DNA of 64,000 nt from Chloroflexota bacterium (GCA_019873665.1 JAIOAV010000003.1:1422-65421); one strand, 5' to 3'. Shown: positions 48,996 to 58,609, counted from the stretch's first letter. Numbers and translations: made by a program. The notes: generated by a model not told the origin, from the letters alone.

Positions 48996-51989
48996 TCAGT
49001 ATCCCTGCACCTTGGTCAAATCCACGATCCTTTGTGGAAGCTGCGCGATCCGTTGCAGCAGCGCCAGGCGTGCCTCGCGAAGCTCCTTATCGTCCACCAT
49101 GACAAAGACATCGGCAAAAAAGCGATCTATGGGCCCGACCAGAGGCGCGAACACGGAGATCAGCCCATCCAGGTCGTGCACCGCCGCCATGCGCTTCTCT
49201 GCCTCTTTGTACGCCTCGTAAAGCTGGCGCGCCGCCGCTTCCGTCAGGTGCTCCGGGCGCAGTGGCAGCGTCTCTGGCAGGTCGCGCACTATGCGGGAAG
49301 GGCGACTATAAGCCGTGAGGACGCGCGCGAACTCGTCCCGCTCCACCCACGATGCTAATGAGGTCAGTGTCTGATAGGCGCGATGGGGGTTGTCCCCGCG
49401 CACGCTCAACGCCGCATCCACGAGATCGTAACGGAAACCACTATCCAGCAACCAGGCGCGCAACCGCTGGATGACAAAGTCCACCACCTCACGTTGTTGC
49501 GCGTCGCTGACGGTTACCGGCTGCAACGCTGCCGACGCCCGCACCGCCTCGGTGAGGCTCAAATCAAGCCGGCGACCGATAAGAATCTGCACTAGACCAA
49601 GCGCGCTGCGGCGGAGGCCGTAACGATCCGCCGACCCACTGGGTGCCAGCCCCACGGCAAAGAGCCCGACCAGGCTATCGAGCCGATCCGCCAGACCAAC
49701 CAGTATCCCTGGCATCGTGGCAGGCAGATCATCGCCGGCAAAGCGAGGGAGATAATGCTCATAGATCGCTTCCGCGACCGCCGGGTCCTCCCCCGACTTC
49801 AGCGCATAGTCACGACCCATGATTCCCTGCAGCGACGTATGCTCCACTACCATCTGCGTAACCAGGTCCGCCTTGGCCAAGTAGGCAGCACGTAGAGCCA
49901 CCTGCCGCTCCTGCTCCGACACATGGGTCATCTCCGCCAACACCGGCACCAGACGCACCAGACGTTCCGCCTTGTCCTTCATCGAGCCAAGCTTGGCCTG
50001 AAAGGTCAGCGTATCCAGCCGCGCCCAAAAGTCCGCCAGCGGCTTTCTGGTATCCGCCTCATAGAAGAAGGCAGCATCGGCATACCGCGCGCGCAGCACC
50101 TCCTCATTCCCGTGCCGGATCGCGGCAACGTCATCGCGATTGCCGTTAGCGACAGCGACAAAGTGCGGCAAAAGCTGTCCATGACGCACCACCGGGAAAT
50201 AACGCTGATGCTTTTCCATGACGGCGATCAGCACGTCCTTCGGCAACACCAGATAGGATGGATCAAAGTTGCCCAGGATTGCTGTCGGGTACTCGACCAG
50301 ATCGGCCACCTCGCTCAGGAGCGTGGGATTATGCTCTGCCTCGCCGCCAACGCTCTGCGCCAGCACCTCCACCTGACGGCGCACCATCTCGCGCCGCTCC
50401 GCCTGATTGACGATCACGTCATGCTCTTTCATCACAGCGAAATAGCGCTGTGCCGCCGGCACAGTCAGCGCCGGTGAACCGAGAGAGCGCAACCCGCGGC
50501 TCGTCCGTCCGGACGCGACGCCGGCCACGCTAAATGGCACAACGGCATCCCCCAGCAGCGCGACCAGCCAGCGAATGGGGCGAGAGAATACCGCCTGCAT
50601 GGCGTTCCAGCGCATCGCCAGCGGAAAACGCAGATTGCCGATCAGGGTCGGCAACATCTCGCTCAGCACCTCGCCAGCAGATCTCCCCTTTTCCCGACGC
50701 ACTGCCGTCAGATATTCACGTCCGTCGAAATCGCGCACCACCAGATCTGCCAAAGGCACCCCGGCACTGCGGGCAAAGCCCTCCGCGGCCTTGGTTGGCT
50801 TACCATCCGCATCAAAGGCGGCTTTGGCAGGCGGGCCTTTGATCACCTGTTCCTGATCCGGTTGCCGTGGAGCGAGTTCGTTGACAGACACGACAAGGCG
50901 GCGCGGCGCCGCATATACCTCCACGCCATCATAGCTTAGCCGGGCATCAGCGAGGAGCTTCGGCATCATCTGCCGCAACTGCGCCAGCGCCAATTCCTGA
51001 TCGCCAACCGGCAACTCCTCCACACCGATTTCCAGGAGAAACGGAGCTGGGAAATCAGGAAATGCCACTGGAGTCGCTTCCGCCGTCTCAGCGAGGGCGC
51101 GCGACCTGCCGCGCCTCAGCCAGGGGAAGCCCATCTCCTCGCGTTGCTTGAGATAAGCCACGGCGACCTGTTGTGACAGATTCTTCATCCGCGCAAAGTA
51201 GCGTGCCCGCTCTGTGACGCCGATAGCGCCGCGCGCATCCAGTATGTTAAAGGTGTGGGAGCACTTGAGCACATAGTTGTGCGCCGGGATGACCAGCCCA
51301 TGCTCCAATGCACTCCGCGCCTCCTGCTCATAAAGGGTGTACATTTGGGTGAGCCGCGCGATGTCGGCCGTTTCAAAGTTATATCGGCAGCTCTCAACCT
51401 CACTGCTCAGCAACACATCGCCATAGGTTACGTCATCAGTCCACTTGATCTGCACAAAGCTGTCCACCTCTTGCAGGTACATGACGATGCGTTCCAGGCC
51501 ATAGGTGATCTCTACAGCGACCGGGTCGAGGTCGAATCCGCCCGCCTGCTGGAAATAGGTGAATTGCGTGATCTCCTGACCATCTAGCCATACTTCCCAG
51601 CCAAGACCCCACGCGCCGAGCGCTGGTGACTCCCAGTTGTCCTCGACGAAACGAACATCGTGTTTATGTAGATCGATCCCCAGCGCCTCCAGGCTGGCCA
51701 AATACATCTCTTGCGGGTTGCCGGGATCCGGCTTGAGGATCACCTGATACTGGTAGTACTGCTGCCAGCGGTTTGGGTTCTCACCATAGCGCCCATCGGC
51801 AGGGCGGGTGCTCGGTTCCACATATGCCACATCCCAGGGCTCCGGCCCCAACACGCGTAGCGCCGTCGCGGGGTTCCATGTGCCAGCGCCCACCTGGATA
51901 TTGTATGGCTGCCAGATCAAGCACCCTTGCTCAGCCCAGAAGCGTTCCAGTCGCATCACCACTTCCTGGAAGGTTAGTGCTTTTGTCAT
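48996..51989 (-). CDS. glyQS: Glycyl-tRNA synthetase, alpha and beta subunits fused
   Basis: The 997-residue protein joins the bacterial alpha2-beta2 GlyRS subunits in one chain. Residues 1 to about 290 are the alpha (catalytic class II) subunit, with [40 protein letters not shown] and [20 protein letters not shown]. After a short linker, residues from about 317 ([20 protein letters not shown]) form the beta subunit, ending in a DALR-like anticodon-binding region. Separate glyQ and glyS genes are the norm; fusions are known in Chlamydia and plant organelles. A good promoter lies upstream. Confidence 0.96.
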   Translation of the reverse strand: MTKALTFQEVVMRLERFWAEQGCLIWQPYNIQVGAGTWNPATALRVLGPEPWDVAYVEPSTRPADGRYGENPNRWQQYYQYQVILKPDPGNPQEMYLASLEALGIDLHKHDVRFVEDNWESPALGAWGLGWEVWLDGQEITQFTYFQQAGGFDLDPVAVEITYGLERIVMYLQEVDSFVQIKWTDDVTYGDVLLSSEVESCRYNFETADIARLTQMYTLYEQEARSALEHGLVIPAHNYVLKCSHTFNILDARGAIGVTERARYFARMKNLSQQVAVAYLKQREEMGFPWLRRGRSRALAETAEATPVAFPDFPAPFLLEIGVEELPVGDQELALAQLRQMMPKLLADARLSYDGVEVYAAPRRLVVSVNELAPRQPDQEQVIKGPPAKAAFDADGKPTKAAEGFARSAGVPLADLVVRDFDGREYLTAVRREKGRSAGEVLSEMLPTLIGNLRFPLAMRWNAMQAVFSRPIRWLVALLGDAVVPFSVAGVASGRTSRGLRSLGSPALTVPAAQRYFAVMKEHDVIVNQAERREMVRRQVEVLAQSVGGEAEHNPTLLSEVADLVEYPTAILGNFDPSYLVLPKDVLIAVMEKHQRYFPVVRHGQLLPHFVAVANGNRDDVAAIRHGNEEVLRARYADAAFFYEADTRKPLADFWARLDTLTFQAKLGSMKDKAERLVRLVPVLAEMTHVSEQERQVALRAAYLAKADLVTQMVVEHTSLQGIMGRDYALKSGEDPAVAEAIYEHYLPRFAGDDLPATMPGILVGLADRLDSLVGLFAVGLAPSGSADRYGLRRSALGLVQILIGRRLDLSLTEAVRASAALQPVTVSDAQQREVVDFVIQRLRAWLLDSGFRYDLVDAALSVRGDNPHRAYQTLTSLASWVERDEFARVLTAYSRPSRIVRDLPETLPLRPEHLTEAAARQLYEAYKEAEKRMAAVHDLDGLISVFAPLVGPIDRFFADVFVMVDDKELREARLALLQRIAQLPQRIVDLTKVQGY

Positions 51990-52029
51990 AGAGGGTTCCT
52001 TTCCTCTTTAGTCTCGATTGCAGGTTGTG

Positions 52030-52058
52030 AATTTATCCGTTTTTGCCCCTGGCGTCAA
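52030..52058 (-). promoter_or_regulatory. Promoter of the glycyl-tRNA synthetase gene
   Basis: On the minus strand there is a TTGACG -35 (52053-52058), a 17-base spacer and a TAAATT -10 (52030-52035). The -35 overlaps the recO stop codon. The leader is only about 35 bases, too short for a T-box riboswitch. Confidence 0.75.
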
Positions 52059-52831
52059 GTGCTGTCGCGTCTCTGGTGACGCAACAAGTCTAGGAATGCG
52101 GTGGACTTGAGCTGGCGCTCCAGATGATAGACGATATGCCGGTACAACACCTTCTCGACCTCGCGGTGCACTGGCGCGCTGATCTGCACCTGGCGACAGG
52201 TGGCATAATCCCGCGTCTGGAAGTAACGCAACACCTTCAGCGCGTTCAACGAGATCGGCTCCGCCCCGCCCAGCTCAGCGCCGCAGCGCGGGCAAAGCAC
52301 CCCACCGCTAGCAGGCCGCATATAGTTGACCTCCGGCCGGATCTCTGTCTCGCACGCGGCACATCTGAAGAGTTGCGGACGAAAACCGGCCAGATCAAGC
52401 AGGCGCAACTCGTAGTAGCGAATCGTGCGATCAAGATCACTCTCCTCAGCAATCCAGCGTAAGACGTTCACCAACAATTCGTAGAGGGCACGGTTCTCTT
52501 CCCCCTCCTCCGTAAAGACATCCAGAAGCTCTGCCGCATAGCAGGCATAACTGACACGCCAGAGATCGCGCCGCAGTGGCAAGAAGGGCTCCACCATCTC
52601 GGCCTGGGTAACGATATCCAGATTGCGCCCTCGCGCTATCAAGAGCCGCGTTTGCACAAACTGCTCCACATGCCCGCTCTTCCGGCTGGTGGGCTTGCGC
52701 ACTCCTTTGGCAACGGCGCGAACCTTCCCATACTCGGCGGTATATAGCGTGAGCAAGCGATCCGCCTCGCCCAAGTCAGCGTGCTTGAGCACGACGGCTT
52801 CCGTCCGATAAACTCGCTCCCGTTCAGACAT
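52055..52831 (-). CDS. recO: DNA repair protein RecO
   Basis: The 258-residue protein loads RecA onto SSB-coated ssDNA together with RecR in the RecFOR pathway. It has an N-terminal OB fold (VYRTEAVVLKHADLGEADRL) and a helical C-terminal domain. A zinc finger is formed by Cys157, Cys160, Cys180 and Cys183, as in Deinococcus-type RecO. The upstream terminator at 52855-52878 separates it from the class II aldolase gene. Confidence 0.93.
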   Translation of the reverse strand: MSERERVYRTEAVVLKHADLGEADRLLTLYTAEYGKVRAVAKGVRKPTSRKSGHVEQFVQTRLLIARGRNLDIVTQAEMVEPFLPLRRDLWRVSYACYAAELLDVFTEEGEENRALYELLVNVLRWIAEESDLDRTIRYYELRLLDLAGFRPQLFRCAACETEIRPEVNYMRPASGGVLCPRCGAELGGAEPISLNALKVLRYFQTRDYATCRQVQISAPVHREVEKVLYRHIVYHLERQLKSTAFLDLLRHQRRDST

Positions 52832-52854
52832 CTCGTTGATGCCACCTCTATAAG

Positions 52855-52878
52855 AAAAAAGCCAGCATGGCGCTGGCT
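52855..52878 (-). terminator. Rho-independent terminator of the MazG-deoC-CHAT-aldolase operon
   Basis: A 7-bp stem (AGCCAGC and its complement) with a 5-base loop is followed on the minus strand by six T residues (plus-strand A at 52855-52860). It lies 30 bases past the class II aldolase stop. Confidence 0.8.
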
Positions 52879-52908
52879 ACACAGCCTCGATACGCGCATC
52901 GCCATCGT

Positions 52909-53760
52909 TCACACAGATCCCTTTTCGATCTGTCCCGCCATCAGGCGACCCATGAGCCGCGCCAGTGTCTCGGCTTCATCCGCGGAAAACCGCGTCGCTT
53001 CGGTCTGCACGCCATTCGCCATCGCCCGACGGAACGCCTCTTCATCGCCCTCTCGCAACCAACCGTGCTCCTTGCGGATAGCGATCAGCTTGGCCATCTG
53101 CTCCGGTGTCAGCGTGATCACCCGTCCCAGTTGGTGTGCGGTGATGACGATCTGCGCCGTATGCTCGATCTTTTCCAGTTTCAGATACGCCTCGAACAAC
53201 GTCTGCCCCAGCGTCAGCGTCCCGTGACGATCCAGCAGCAGCGCATCGCGCGTGCGAAGCCACTGGCGAGCCTTGTCAGGGCCTTCGGCGGTTGTTGGCG
53301 TGGCATATGGCACGGTCGGGATCGTGCCCAGTGTCATGACGACCTCCGGGATGACACACGTGTCCAGCGATAGGCCAGCCACCGTCAGCGCTGTGCATAA
53401 AGGCGGGTGGGCATGGACGACTGCGCGAATATCTGGGCGCTGCCGGTAGGCCTCCAGGTGTAGCCGCAGTTCTGCCGAAGGTCGCGCCGCCGCGCCAGCG
53501 GCTGCATCCAGGGGCTGTCCCTCCAGATCGGTGAGGATCATCTGCTCCGGCTGCATGAACCCTTTGCTCACACCGCTGGGTGTCACCAGAAGGCGGTCAT
53601 CGCCCAGACGCACTGTCATATTGCCATCAGTGGCAGCGACATATCCCTTCTGGTGGAGCAATTGCCCCACACGCACCATCTCCCGCCGCAACTGATGCGC
53701 TTCTTGCCTCGCCCGCTCGTCACTCAAAGTCCCTTGCGCCTCCTCATGCGTAGCTAGCAT
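52909..53760 (-). CDS. Class II aldolase/adducin family protein
   Basis: The protein of about 283 residues has the L-fuculose/L-rhamnulose-phosphate aldolase fold. Landmarks are GYVAATDGNMTVRLGDDRLL, VTPSGVSKGFM, RPSAELRLHLEAY and VVHAHPPLCTALT, where His116 and His118 should bind zinc. A second family segment is ALLLDRHGTLTLG. Family members cleave sugar-1-phosphates to DHAP plus an aldehyde. The start overlaps the CHAT gene end by about 17 bases, so translation is coupled. A GTG three codons upstream (53769) is an alternative. The substrate cannot be assigned; fuculose-, rhamnulose- and deoxyribulose-phosphates are all possible. Confidence 0.88.
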   Translation of the reverse strand: MLATHEEAQGTLSDERARQEAHQLRREMVRVGQLLHQKGYVAATDGNMTVRLGDDRLLVTPSGVSKGFMQPEQMILTDLEGQPLDAAAGAAARPSAELRLHLEAYRQRPDIRAVVHAHPPLCTALTVAGLSLDTCVIPEVVMTLGTIPTVPYATPTTAEGPDKARQWLRTRDALLLDRHGTLTLGQTLFEAYLKLEKIEHTAQIVITAHQLGRVITLTPEQMAKLIAIRKEHGWLREGDEEAFRRAMANGVQTEATRFSADEAETLARLMGRLMAGQIEKGSV

Positions 53761-55600
53761 ACATCTCACGGTCTATCACGCAACGAAAGCCGTAACTATC
53801 ACAGGCGAACCCCGGCGCGTCAAAGCTGCGCGCCGTGCAACGGGCATACTGCCCCGCATAGCGCCAGGAACCGCCGCGCAGCACCTTGAACTCTTGGCCA
53901 AAGCTATCACTCTGATAATTGCTTCCCTCGTAAGCGCGATACCAGTCAGCAGTCCACTCCCAGACATTGCCCGCCAGATCGGCGATCCCGTAGGGACTAT
54001 TGCCCTGAGGGACAAAGGCATCAACAGGGGTTGTACCGCCGCGATGCGCCTCGCGCGTGTTGCAGCGCCCCGGCACAAAGCGCATCCCCCAGGGCCAGAG
54101 GCGGCGATCGGTGCCCCGTGCGGCCTTTTCCCATTCCGCTTCCGTCGGCAGCCGCTTGCCAGCCCAGGCGGCGTACGCCCGCGCGTCATGCCAAGTGACA
54201 TTCACCACCGGGTGATCCGCCTGTGTTGGCGGGAACTCGCCCCCCTCCCAATGCAATGGCGGCCGGTGACCTGTGGCGGCGACAAAACGGGCATACTCGG
54301 CATTGGTTACCGGATAGGTGTCCATCCAGTACGCTGGCAAATCCACCGCGTGCTCCGGTCGCTCATCCTCCGGGCCATCGCTTGTGCCCATGGTGAACGA
54401 TCCCGCCGGCACCAGATGCATCTCCTTGCCATCGCGCCCCACCACCACCTGCGGCAGCTCCGCCTGCGTCGCCTGCTGCAGGCCCTGCGCCAGCGCGCGC
54501 GTCATCACCAGCCGCCAATCCACCTGCCATGGCGTCGCCGGCACATAGATCACCGGCGTGCCCCACTCCAGAGCGTCTTCGGCCTCACGCCCCAAATAGT
54601 AGCTGATCCGCACGCGCGCCCATGCCGTCGCCGCTTCCAGCGGGAAACGTTGCGCCAGCGCCTCGTAGAATCCCTCGGAAAAGGCGAGCGCCCCGCGATC
54701 CGAGATCGGGAACTGCATTCCCACCGCCATCGGCAGACCCACCTGCACAAGACGCGCCGCGACACTCAAGCGTGGACGCTCTCCGACGCCGGCCAAGTCG
54801 CAGGCATTGAGCACCACGAGGCGCAGCGACTTGATATTACACAACAGGTCGCGCAAGCTGGTGCCAGACAGAGCGCGGCTGCGCCCAGATGCGCCTTCCA
54901 GGAGGAAAGAATCCCATGTGCCGTGCCCAGCCATGTGCAAGACGTGTGGCGCAAACTCGAGCAATGTCTGTGGCAGCTCTTTTTCGATCTCGTCACCGAT
55001 CAACTGACGGACGACCACGTCGTGGCGAGAGATCGCCTTCTGCAACTCCTCGGTGATCAGGCGGCGCTCTCCTGCGACATCCAGCATCGCCTGATCTGCC
55101 GGGCTGGCGGCCACGATCAACAAGCGCAGCGGGCGGTCCGCATCGGTTGGCCATGGCGTGGCCACCACACCGCGCACGATGGGCGTCTGCAGGTCCAGCC
55201 CGATGAATTTGGTCCCGTCGTGCAGGTATTCCCATGGCAGCCTCGCCAGCTCGGGCTGAGAGAGCGTCAACACGAGGCGCAGGCGACCCTCCGCCTCTTC
55301 CAGCGATTGCCGGTAAAGGTCCTGCACCATCGGCGAGAATAGCGCCTCATAGAGCGTCTGGCCCCACCGCTGAAAGGGCGACACCCCTTTCGCATCACGC
55401 CCTTCAGAGACCCCGGCATAATCACCTGCTCGCCAGGATGCGAGCTGGGACATGATCTCTTCCCAGGCAAAGGGGAGGCGCAGATAGCCCGCGCCGACGT
55501 GCGCGCGGCATGGCCCCCGCACCAAATAGGGATAGCCATCCCCCAACGGTGGCCCTGTCCGGATCTCGAAATCGCGATAGATCGGCTTGCGCTGCAACAT
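53744..55600 (-). CDS. CHAT-domain protease fused to a formylglycine-generating-enzyme-like domain
   Basis: The 618-residue soluble protein has no signal peptide. Residues 1 to about 155 are an N-terminal region (RLPWEYLHDG is typical of what precedes CHAT). Residues 155-355 form a CHAT caspase-like peptidase domain with the His226 (HMAGHG) and Cys267 (LNACD) dyad intact. Residues from about 385 to 612 form an FGE/SUMF1-like C-type-lectin fold (VPAGSFTMGTSDGPEDERPE, KRLPTEAEWEKAARG, GIADLAGNVWEWTADWY, LRGGSW). The two copper-binding cysteines of true FGE are replaced (SWRYAGQYAR), so it is probably not an FGE enzyme. An in-frame TTG four codons upstream abuts AGGAAGG. The context suggests a signalling or conflict role (inference). 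Confidence 0.88.
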   Translation of the reverse strand: MLQRKPIYRDFEIRTGPPLGDGYPYLVRGPCRAHVGAGYLRLPFAWEEIMSQLASWRAGDYAGVSEGRDAKGVSPFQRWGQTLYEALFSPMVQDLYRQSLEEAEGRLRLVLTLSQPELARLPWEYLHDGTKFIGLDLQTPIVRGVVATPWPTDADRPLRLLIVAASPADQAMLDVAGERRLITEELQKAISRHDVVVRQLIGDEIEKELPQTLLEFAPHVLHMAGHGTWDSFLLEGASGRSRALSGTSLRDLLCNIKSLRLVVLNACDLAGVGERPRLSVAARLVQVGLPMAVGMQFPISDRGALAFSEGFYEALAQRFPLEAATAWARVRISYYLGREAEDALEWGTPVIYVPATPWQVDWRLVMTRALAQGLQQATQAELPQVVVGRDGKEMHLVPAGSFTMGTSDGPEDERPEHAVDLPAYWMDTYPVTNAEYARFVAATGHRPPLHWEGGEFPPTQADHPVVNVTWHDARAYAAWAGKRLPTEAEWEKAARGTDRRLWPWGMRFVPGRCNTREAHRGGTTPVDAFVPQGNSPYGIADLAGNVWEWTADWYRAYEGSNYQSDSFGQEFKVLRGGSWRYAGQYARCTARSFDAPGFACDSYGFRCVIDREMYASYA

Positions 55601-55633
55601 GCGAGGTGGCAACCTTCCTGCTGTTCCGACGGG

Positions 55634-56341
55634 TCAGGTGGACGGGAGCTCTGCCGCTCGCGCCTCCTCGATGATCTTGCCGCCGGAGCTTGTGCCGAGT
55701 CTCGTGGCGCCAGCGGCGATCATGGCCTGCGCCTGCGCGAGCGTGCGGATACCGCCCGCCGCCTTGACACCCATATCCGACCCCACCGTCCGACGCATCA
55801 GCGCCACATCTTCCACTGTCGCGCCACTCGGCCCAAAACCGGTGGATGTCTTGACGAAATCGGCGCCCGCCTCCTTCGCCAGCCGACACGCGCGCACCTT
55901 CTCCTCATCGGTCAGCAGCGCCGCCTCGATGATCACCTTACAGATCGCGCCGCTGCGGTGCGCCGCCTTGACAACGGCCATGATATCCTGGCGGACCAGC
56001 GAATCGTTGCCCGCCTTGAGCGCGCCGATGCTGATTACCATGTCAACCTCGGTGGCACCATCGAGGATCGCCTGTTCCGCCTCGTATGCTTTGACCTGCG
56101 GCAGCGTCGCGCCCAACGGAAAGCCCGCTACCGTGGCCACAGCGACCCCGCTGCCGCGCAGCAGCGTCGCTGCCTGTCGCACATTGCACGGGTTCACGCA
56201 CACCGCCGCAAAGCCGTAACGCACGGCCTCCGCGCAGAGTTGCGTGATCTGCTCCAGCGTTGCCTCCGGCCTGAGGATCGTGTGATCAATGTACTTGGCC
56301 AGTGCCGCCGCCGTCGGTTGGGCAAATGTCTGCTCCGTCAT
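55634..56341 (-). CDS. deoC: Deoxyribose-phosphate aldolase
   Basis: The 235-residue class I aldolase cleaves 2-deoxyribose 5-phosphate to acetaldehyde and glyceraldehyde 3-phosphate. The Schiff-base Lys164 lies in [10 protein letters not shown], with Asp100 in [14 protein letters not shown] and Lys193 in [10 protein letters not shown] completing the active site. [12 protein letters not shown] is the family N-terminus. AAGGAGGG upstream fixes the ATG at 56341. It lies 19 bases after the MazG-like gene and is followed closely by the CHAT gene. Confidence 0.96.
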   Translation of the reverse strand: MTEQTFAQPTAAALAKYIDHTILRPEATLEQITQLCAEAVRYGFAAVCVNPCNVRQAATLLRGSGVAVATVAGFPLGATLPQVKAYEAEQAILDGATEVDMVISIGALKAGNDSLVRQDIMAVVKAAHRSGAICKVIIEAALLTDEEKVRACRLAKEAGADFVKTSTGFGPSGATVEDVALMRRTVGSDMGVKAAGGIRTLAQAQAMIAAGATRLGTSSGGKIIEEARAAELPST

Positions 56342-56360
56342 GTCGTGCCCTCCTTGCATT

Positions 56361-56672
56361 TCAGCCGCCTCGCACCGTTCCATACTTGGTTGGGCGCTGC
56401 CAGTTCTTGGCCATCTTGGCCTCGAAAATCGCCTCGGCATCCAACCCTAACGTGGAAAGGAGGTGCAGGATGCGGATAATGGCATCTATCAGCTCTTCGC
56501 CGACCTCCTCCAAAGCCTCACCCTTCTTGTAGGCATCGGTGGCCTCCGAGACTTCGCTGTGAATGAGAGCCAGCATCTCCCAGATGCGCGCCGGGTCCGA
56601 CGAAAAGCCCTTGGCGTCTGTCAACTCGCGAACCTCTGCCATCTTGACATTCAACCCTTTGAGCTCCGGCAT
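56361..56672 (-). CDS. MazG-like nucleotide pyrophosphohydrolase
   Basis: The 103-residue all-alpha protein has the MazG/HisE-type metal motif Glu40-x2-Glu43 and Glu60-x2-Asp63. Such enzymes hydrolyse (d)NTPs or non-canonical nucleotides to monophosphate and pyrophosphate. The ATG at 56672 gives the family start and has CAGGAG directly adjacent and GGAGGAGG about 16 bases upstream, so initiation may be unusual. It is the first gene of a four-gene operon led by a TATAAT promoter. Confidence 0.85.
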   Translation of the reverse strand: MPELKGLNVKMAEVRELTDAKGFSSDPARIWEMLALIHSEVSEATDAYKKGEALEEVGEELIDAIIRILHLLSTLGLDAEAIFEAKMAKNWQRPTKYGTVRGG

Positions 56673-56708
56673 CTCCTGTATTGCGCACCTCCTCCATCCA
56701 TCTTTTGC

Positions 56709-56737
56709 ATTATAGCATGCCCCTGGCGCGGGGACAA
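56709..56737 (-). promoter_or_regulatory. Promoter of the MazG-deoC-CHAT-aldolase operon
   Basis: On the minus strand there is a TTGTCC -35 (56732-56737), a 17-base spacer and a perfect TATAAT -10 (56709-56714) with an extended TGC upstream. The predicted start near 56702 leaves a leader of about 30 bases. Confidence 0.8.
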
Positions 56738-56770
56738 ATCTCCGCGCGATAGCCGCGCGCCGAAGCGCAC

Positions 56771-56804
56771 AAAAAAGACCGCGTCGTGAATGACGCGGTC
56801 TTTT
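56771..56804 (-). terminator. Rho-independent terminator of glmU-cdd
   Basis: A 12- to 13-bp perfect stem (AAAGACCGCGTC and its complement) with a 6-base loop is followed on the minus strand by a T-tract (plus-strand A at 56771-56776). It lies just past the cdd stop at 56815. Confidence 0.93.
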
Positions 56805-56814
56805 CTCGCCAAAG

Positions 56815-57219
56815 CTAGTGCGGCAGGTCATCCGGGACGAAAGCGTCCGGCAGCAATTCCGCCAGCGTATGCTCCCGGCAGTGGCCCGCCGCGTCAGCGA
56901 TGAACACACGCAGGTTAGCGCTGAACTCGCGCAGCGCCTGACGGCAGGCGCCGCATGGCGACACGCCGGCATCCGTCACCACGGCCAAGGCGACGAACTC
57001 GCGTTCGCCGGCGGCCACCGCCGAAAAGAGGGCTACCCGCTCCGCGCATATCGTAACGCTATAGGAGGCGTTTTCCACATTGGCGCCAGTGTATATCCGA
57101 CCTGACTTGGTCAGGAGCGCCGCGCCCACGAGGAAGTGCGAGTAGGGAGCGTAGGCTCGTTCTCGCGCCGTTGCCGCCTGCGCGACAAGCTCGTGCACAT
57201 TCAGTTCAATTTCCATCAT
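56815..57219 (-). CDS. cdd: Cytidine deaminase
   Basis: The 134-residue homotetrameric-type enzyme deaminates cytidine and deoxycytidine to uridine forms. Cys58-Ala-Glu60 supplies the zinc ligand and proton shuttle, and Cys89 and Cys92 in SPCGACRQAL complete the zinc site. YAPYSHFLVGAALLTKSG is the family start. A second in-frame ATG directly follows the first. It lies 24 bases after glmU and ends at a strong terminator. Confidence 0.95.
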   Translation of the reverse strand: MMEIELNVHELVAQAATARERAYAPYSHFLVGAALLTKSGRIYTGANVENASYSVTICAERVALFSAVAAGEREFVALAVVTDAGVSPCGACRQALREFSANLRVFIADAAGHCREHTLAELLPDAFVPDDLPH

Positions 57220-57243
57220 GCACAGTCCCGCGCCACCGAGCGC

Positions 57244-58581
57244 CTATTCCTTTACCCGCGCCGGCACGCCATAAGCCAGTGCCCCCGCCGGGATGTCGTG
57301 CGTTACCACCGAGCCAGCGCCGATCCGCGCTCCCGCGCCAATCCGCACCGGCGCGACCAGCATTGTGCCGCTGCCGACAAATGCTCCCGCCTCGATGATC
57401 GTGCGATGCTTCTGCTTGCCGTCAAAGTTGCACGTTACGATGCCCGCACCTAGGTTCACATTCTCGCCCACCGTGGCATCGCCCACGTAGGAAAAGTGAC
57501 TGATCACCGTGCCGGGCCCGATCTGCGAGTTCTTGACCTCGCCAAAGTTGCCCATGTACGTCCCCTGGCCCAGACGCGCCTGGCTGCGCACATGGCTATA
57601 AGGCCCGATGCGCACGCCATCTTCCAGAATCGCGTCTTCCACGACCGACGCGTTGATATGGCAGTTGCACCCCACCTCAGCATCGCGCACCAGCGCATTG
57701 GGCCCGATGATACAATCCTCCCCGATGATCGTGTTTCCCTGCAGGTGGCAATTGGGGTAGATCACGGTATCCTGGCCGATCCGGACGGTGGCGTCGACAT
57801 AGGTAGTTGCAGGATCCTTGAGAGTGACGCCGGAGCGCATCAGCGCCACGCGGATACGATCGCGGAGCACATTCTCGGCCCAGGCCAGCTGGGTGCGATC
57901 GTTGATGCCGATGACCTCGCGCACATCATCTAGGACGATTGCCTCCACGCGGTACCCCTCGCGCGTCGCCATCTCCACCATGTCAGTGAGATAGTACTCG
58001 CCCTTACGACTCAACGAGATCTGGGGAAGGCGCGGCCAGAGCCAATCGGCGCGAAAACAGTAGATGCCGCAATTGAGCTCCTTGATCTTCTTCTGCTCCG
58101 GCGTGCAATCCACCTCTTCCACAACGCGCTGCACCTGGCCGGACTCGTCGCGCAACACACGCCCGAATGCCATCGAATCGTCCGAAATCGCCGTCAGCAT
58201 CGTGATAGCGGCATCATTAGCCTGATGCGTCGCCACAAGCCGCTGCAATGTCTCGCGCGTGAGCAAGGGCATATCACCATAGAGGGAGAGGATCGCCTCT
58301 GCTCGTCCCTCCAGCGCCGCACGCGCCTGCAGCAAGGCATGTCCCGTGCCGAGCTGTTGCGCCTGCGTCACGTACTCGACTTCATCGCCCAGTGTCTGCC
58401 GGACAAGGTCAGCGCCATGCCCCACGACTAGCACGGGCTTGGTGTCGGTGACGGCGCGAGCGTTGTTTATAACATGGCGGATGATCGGCAGCCCCGCCAC
58501 AGGGTGTAGCACCTTGGGAAGCTTGGATTTCATGCGGGTGCCCTGGCCAGCGGCGAGGATGGCTACAGCCAGACGTTGCAT
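57244..58581 (-). CDS. glmU: Bifunctional UDP-GlcNAc pyrophosphorylase / glucosamine-1-phosphate acetyltransferase
   Basis: The 445-residue enzyme makes UDP-GlcNAc for peptidoglycan and envelope glycans. The N-terminal uridyltransferase has AILAAGQGTRMKSKLPKVLH and a GTGHALLQA segment. The C-terminal left-handed beta helix carries the acetyltransferase (NFDGKQKHRTIIEAGAFVGS, with the catalytic His). A GGAGG makes the second of two tandem ATGs (58581) the better start. It lies only 28 bases downstream of tRNA-Gln, so both are likely on one transcript. Confidence 0.95.
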   Translation of the reverse strand: MQRLAVAILAAGQGTRMKSKLPKVLHPVAGLPIIRHVINNARAVTDTKPVLVVGHGADLVRQTLGDEVEYVTQAQQLGTGHALLQARAALEGRAEAILSLYGDMPLLTRETLQRLVATHQANDAAITMLTAISDDSMAFGRVLRDESGQVQRVVEEVDCTPEQKKIKELNCGIYCFRADWLWPRLPQISLSRKGEYYLTDMVEMATREGYRVEAIVLDDVREVIGINDRTQLAWAENVLRDRIRVALMRSGVTLKDPATTYVDATVRIGQDTVIYPNCHLQGNTIIGEDCIIGPNALVRDAEVGCNCHINASVVEDAILEDGVRIGPYSHVRSQARLGQGTYMGNFGEVKNSQIGPGTVISHFSYVGDATVGENVNLGAGIVTCNFDGKQKHRTIIEAGAFVGSGTMLVAPVRIGAGARIGAGSVVTHDIPAGALAYGVPARVKE

Positions 58582-58609
58582 CATGCCTCCTGTGGCACAA
58601 GAGAAAGGC

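Noticed and set aside
51990-52054. Possible T-box riboswitch before the glycyl-tRNA synthetase gene
   Set aside because: The predicted leader is only about 35 bases and has no specifier stem, T-box sequence or terminator.
53744-54400. Diversity-generating retroelement target in the FGE-like domain
   Set aside because: The fold is typical of such variable proteins, but no reverse transcriptase, template repeat or accessory gene is found in the window.
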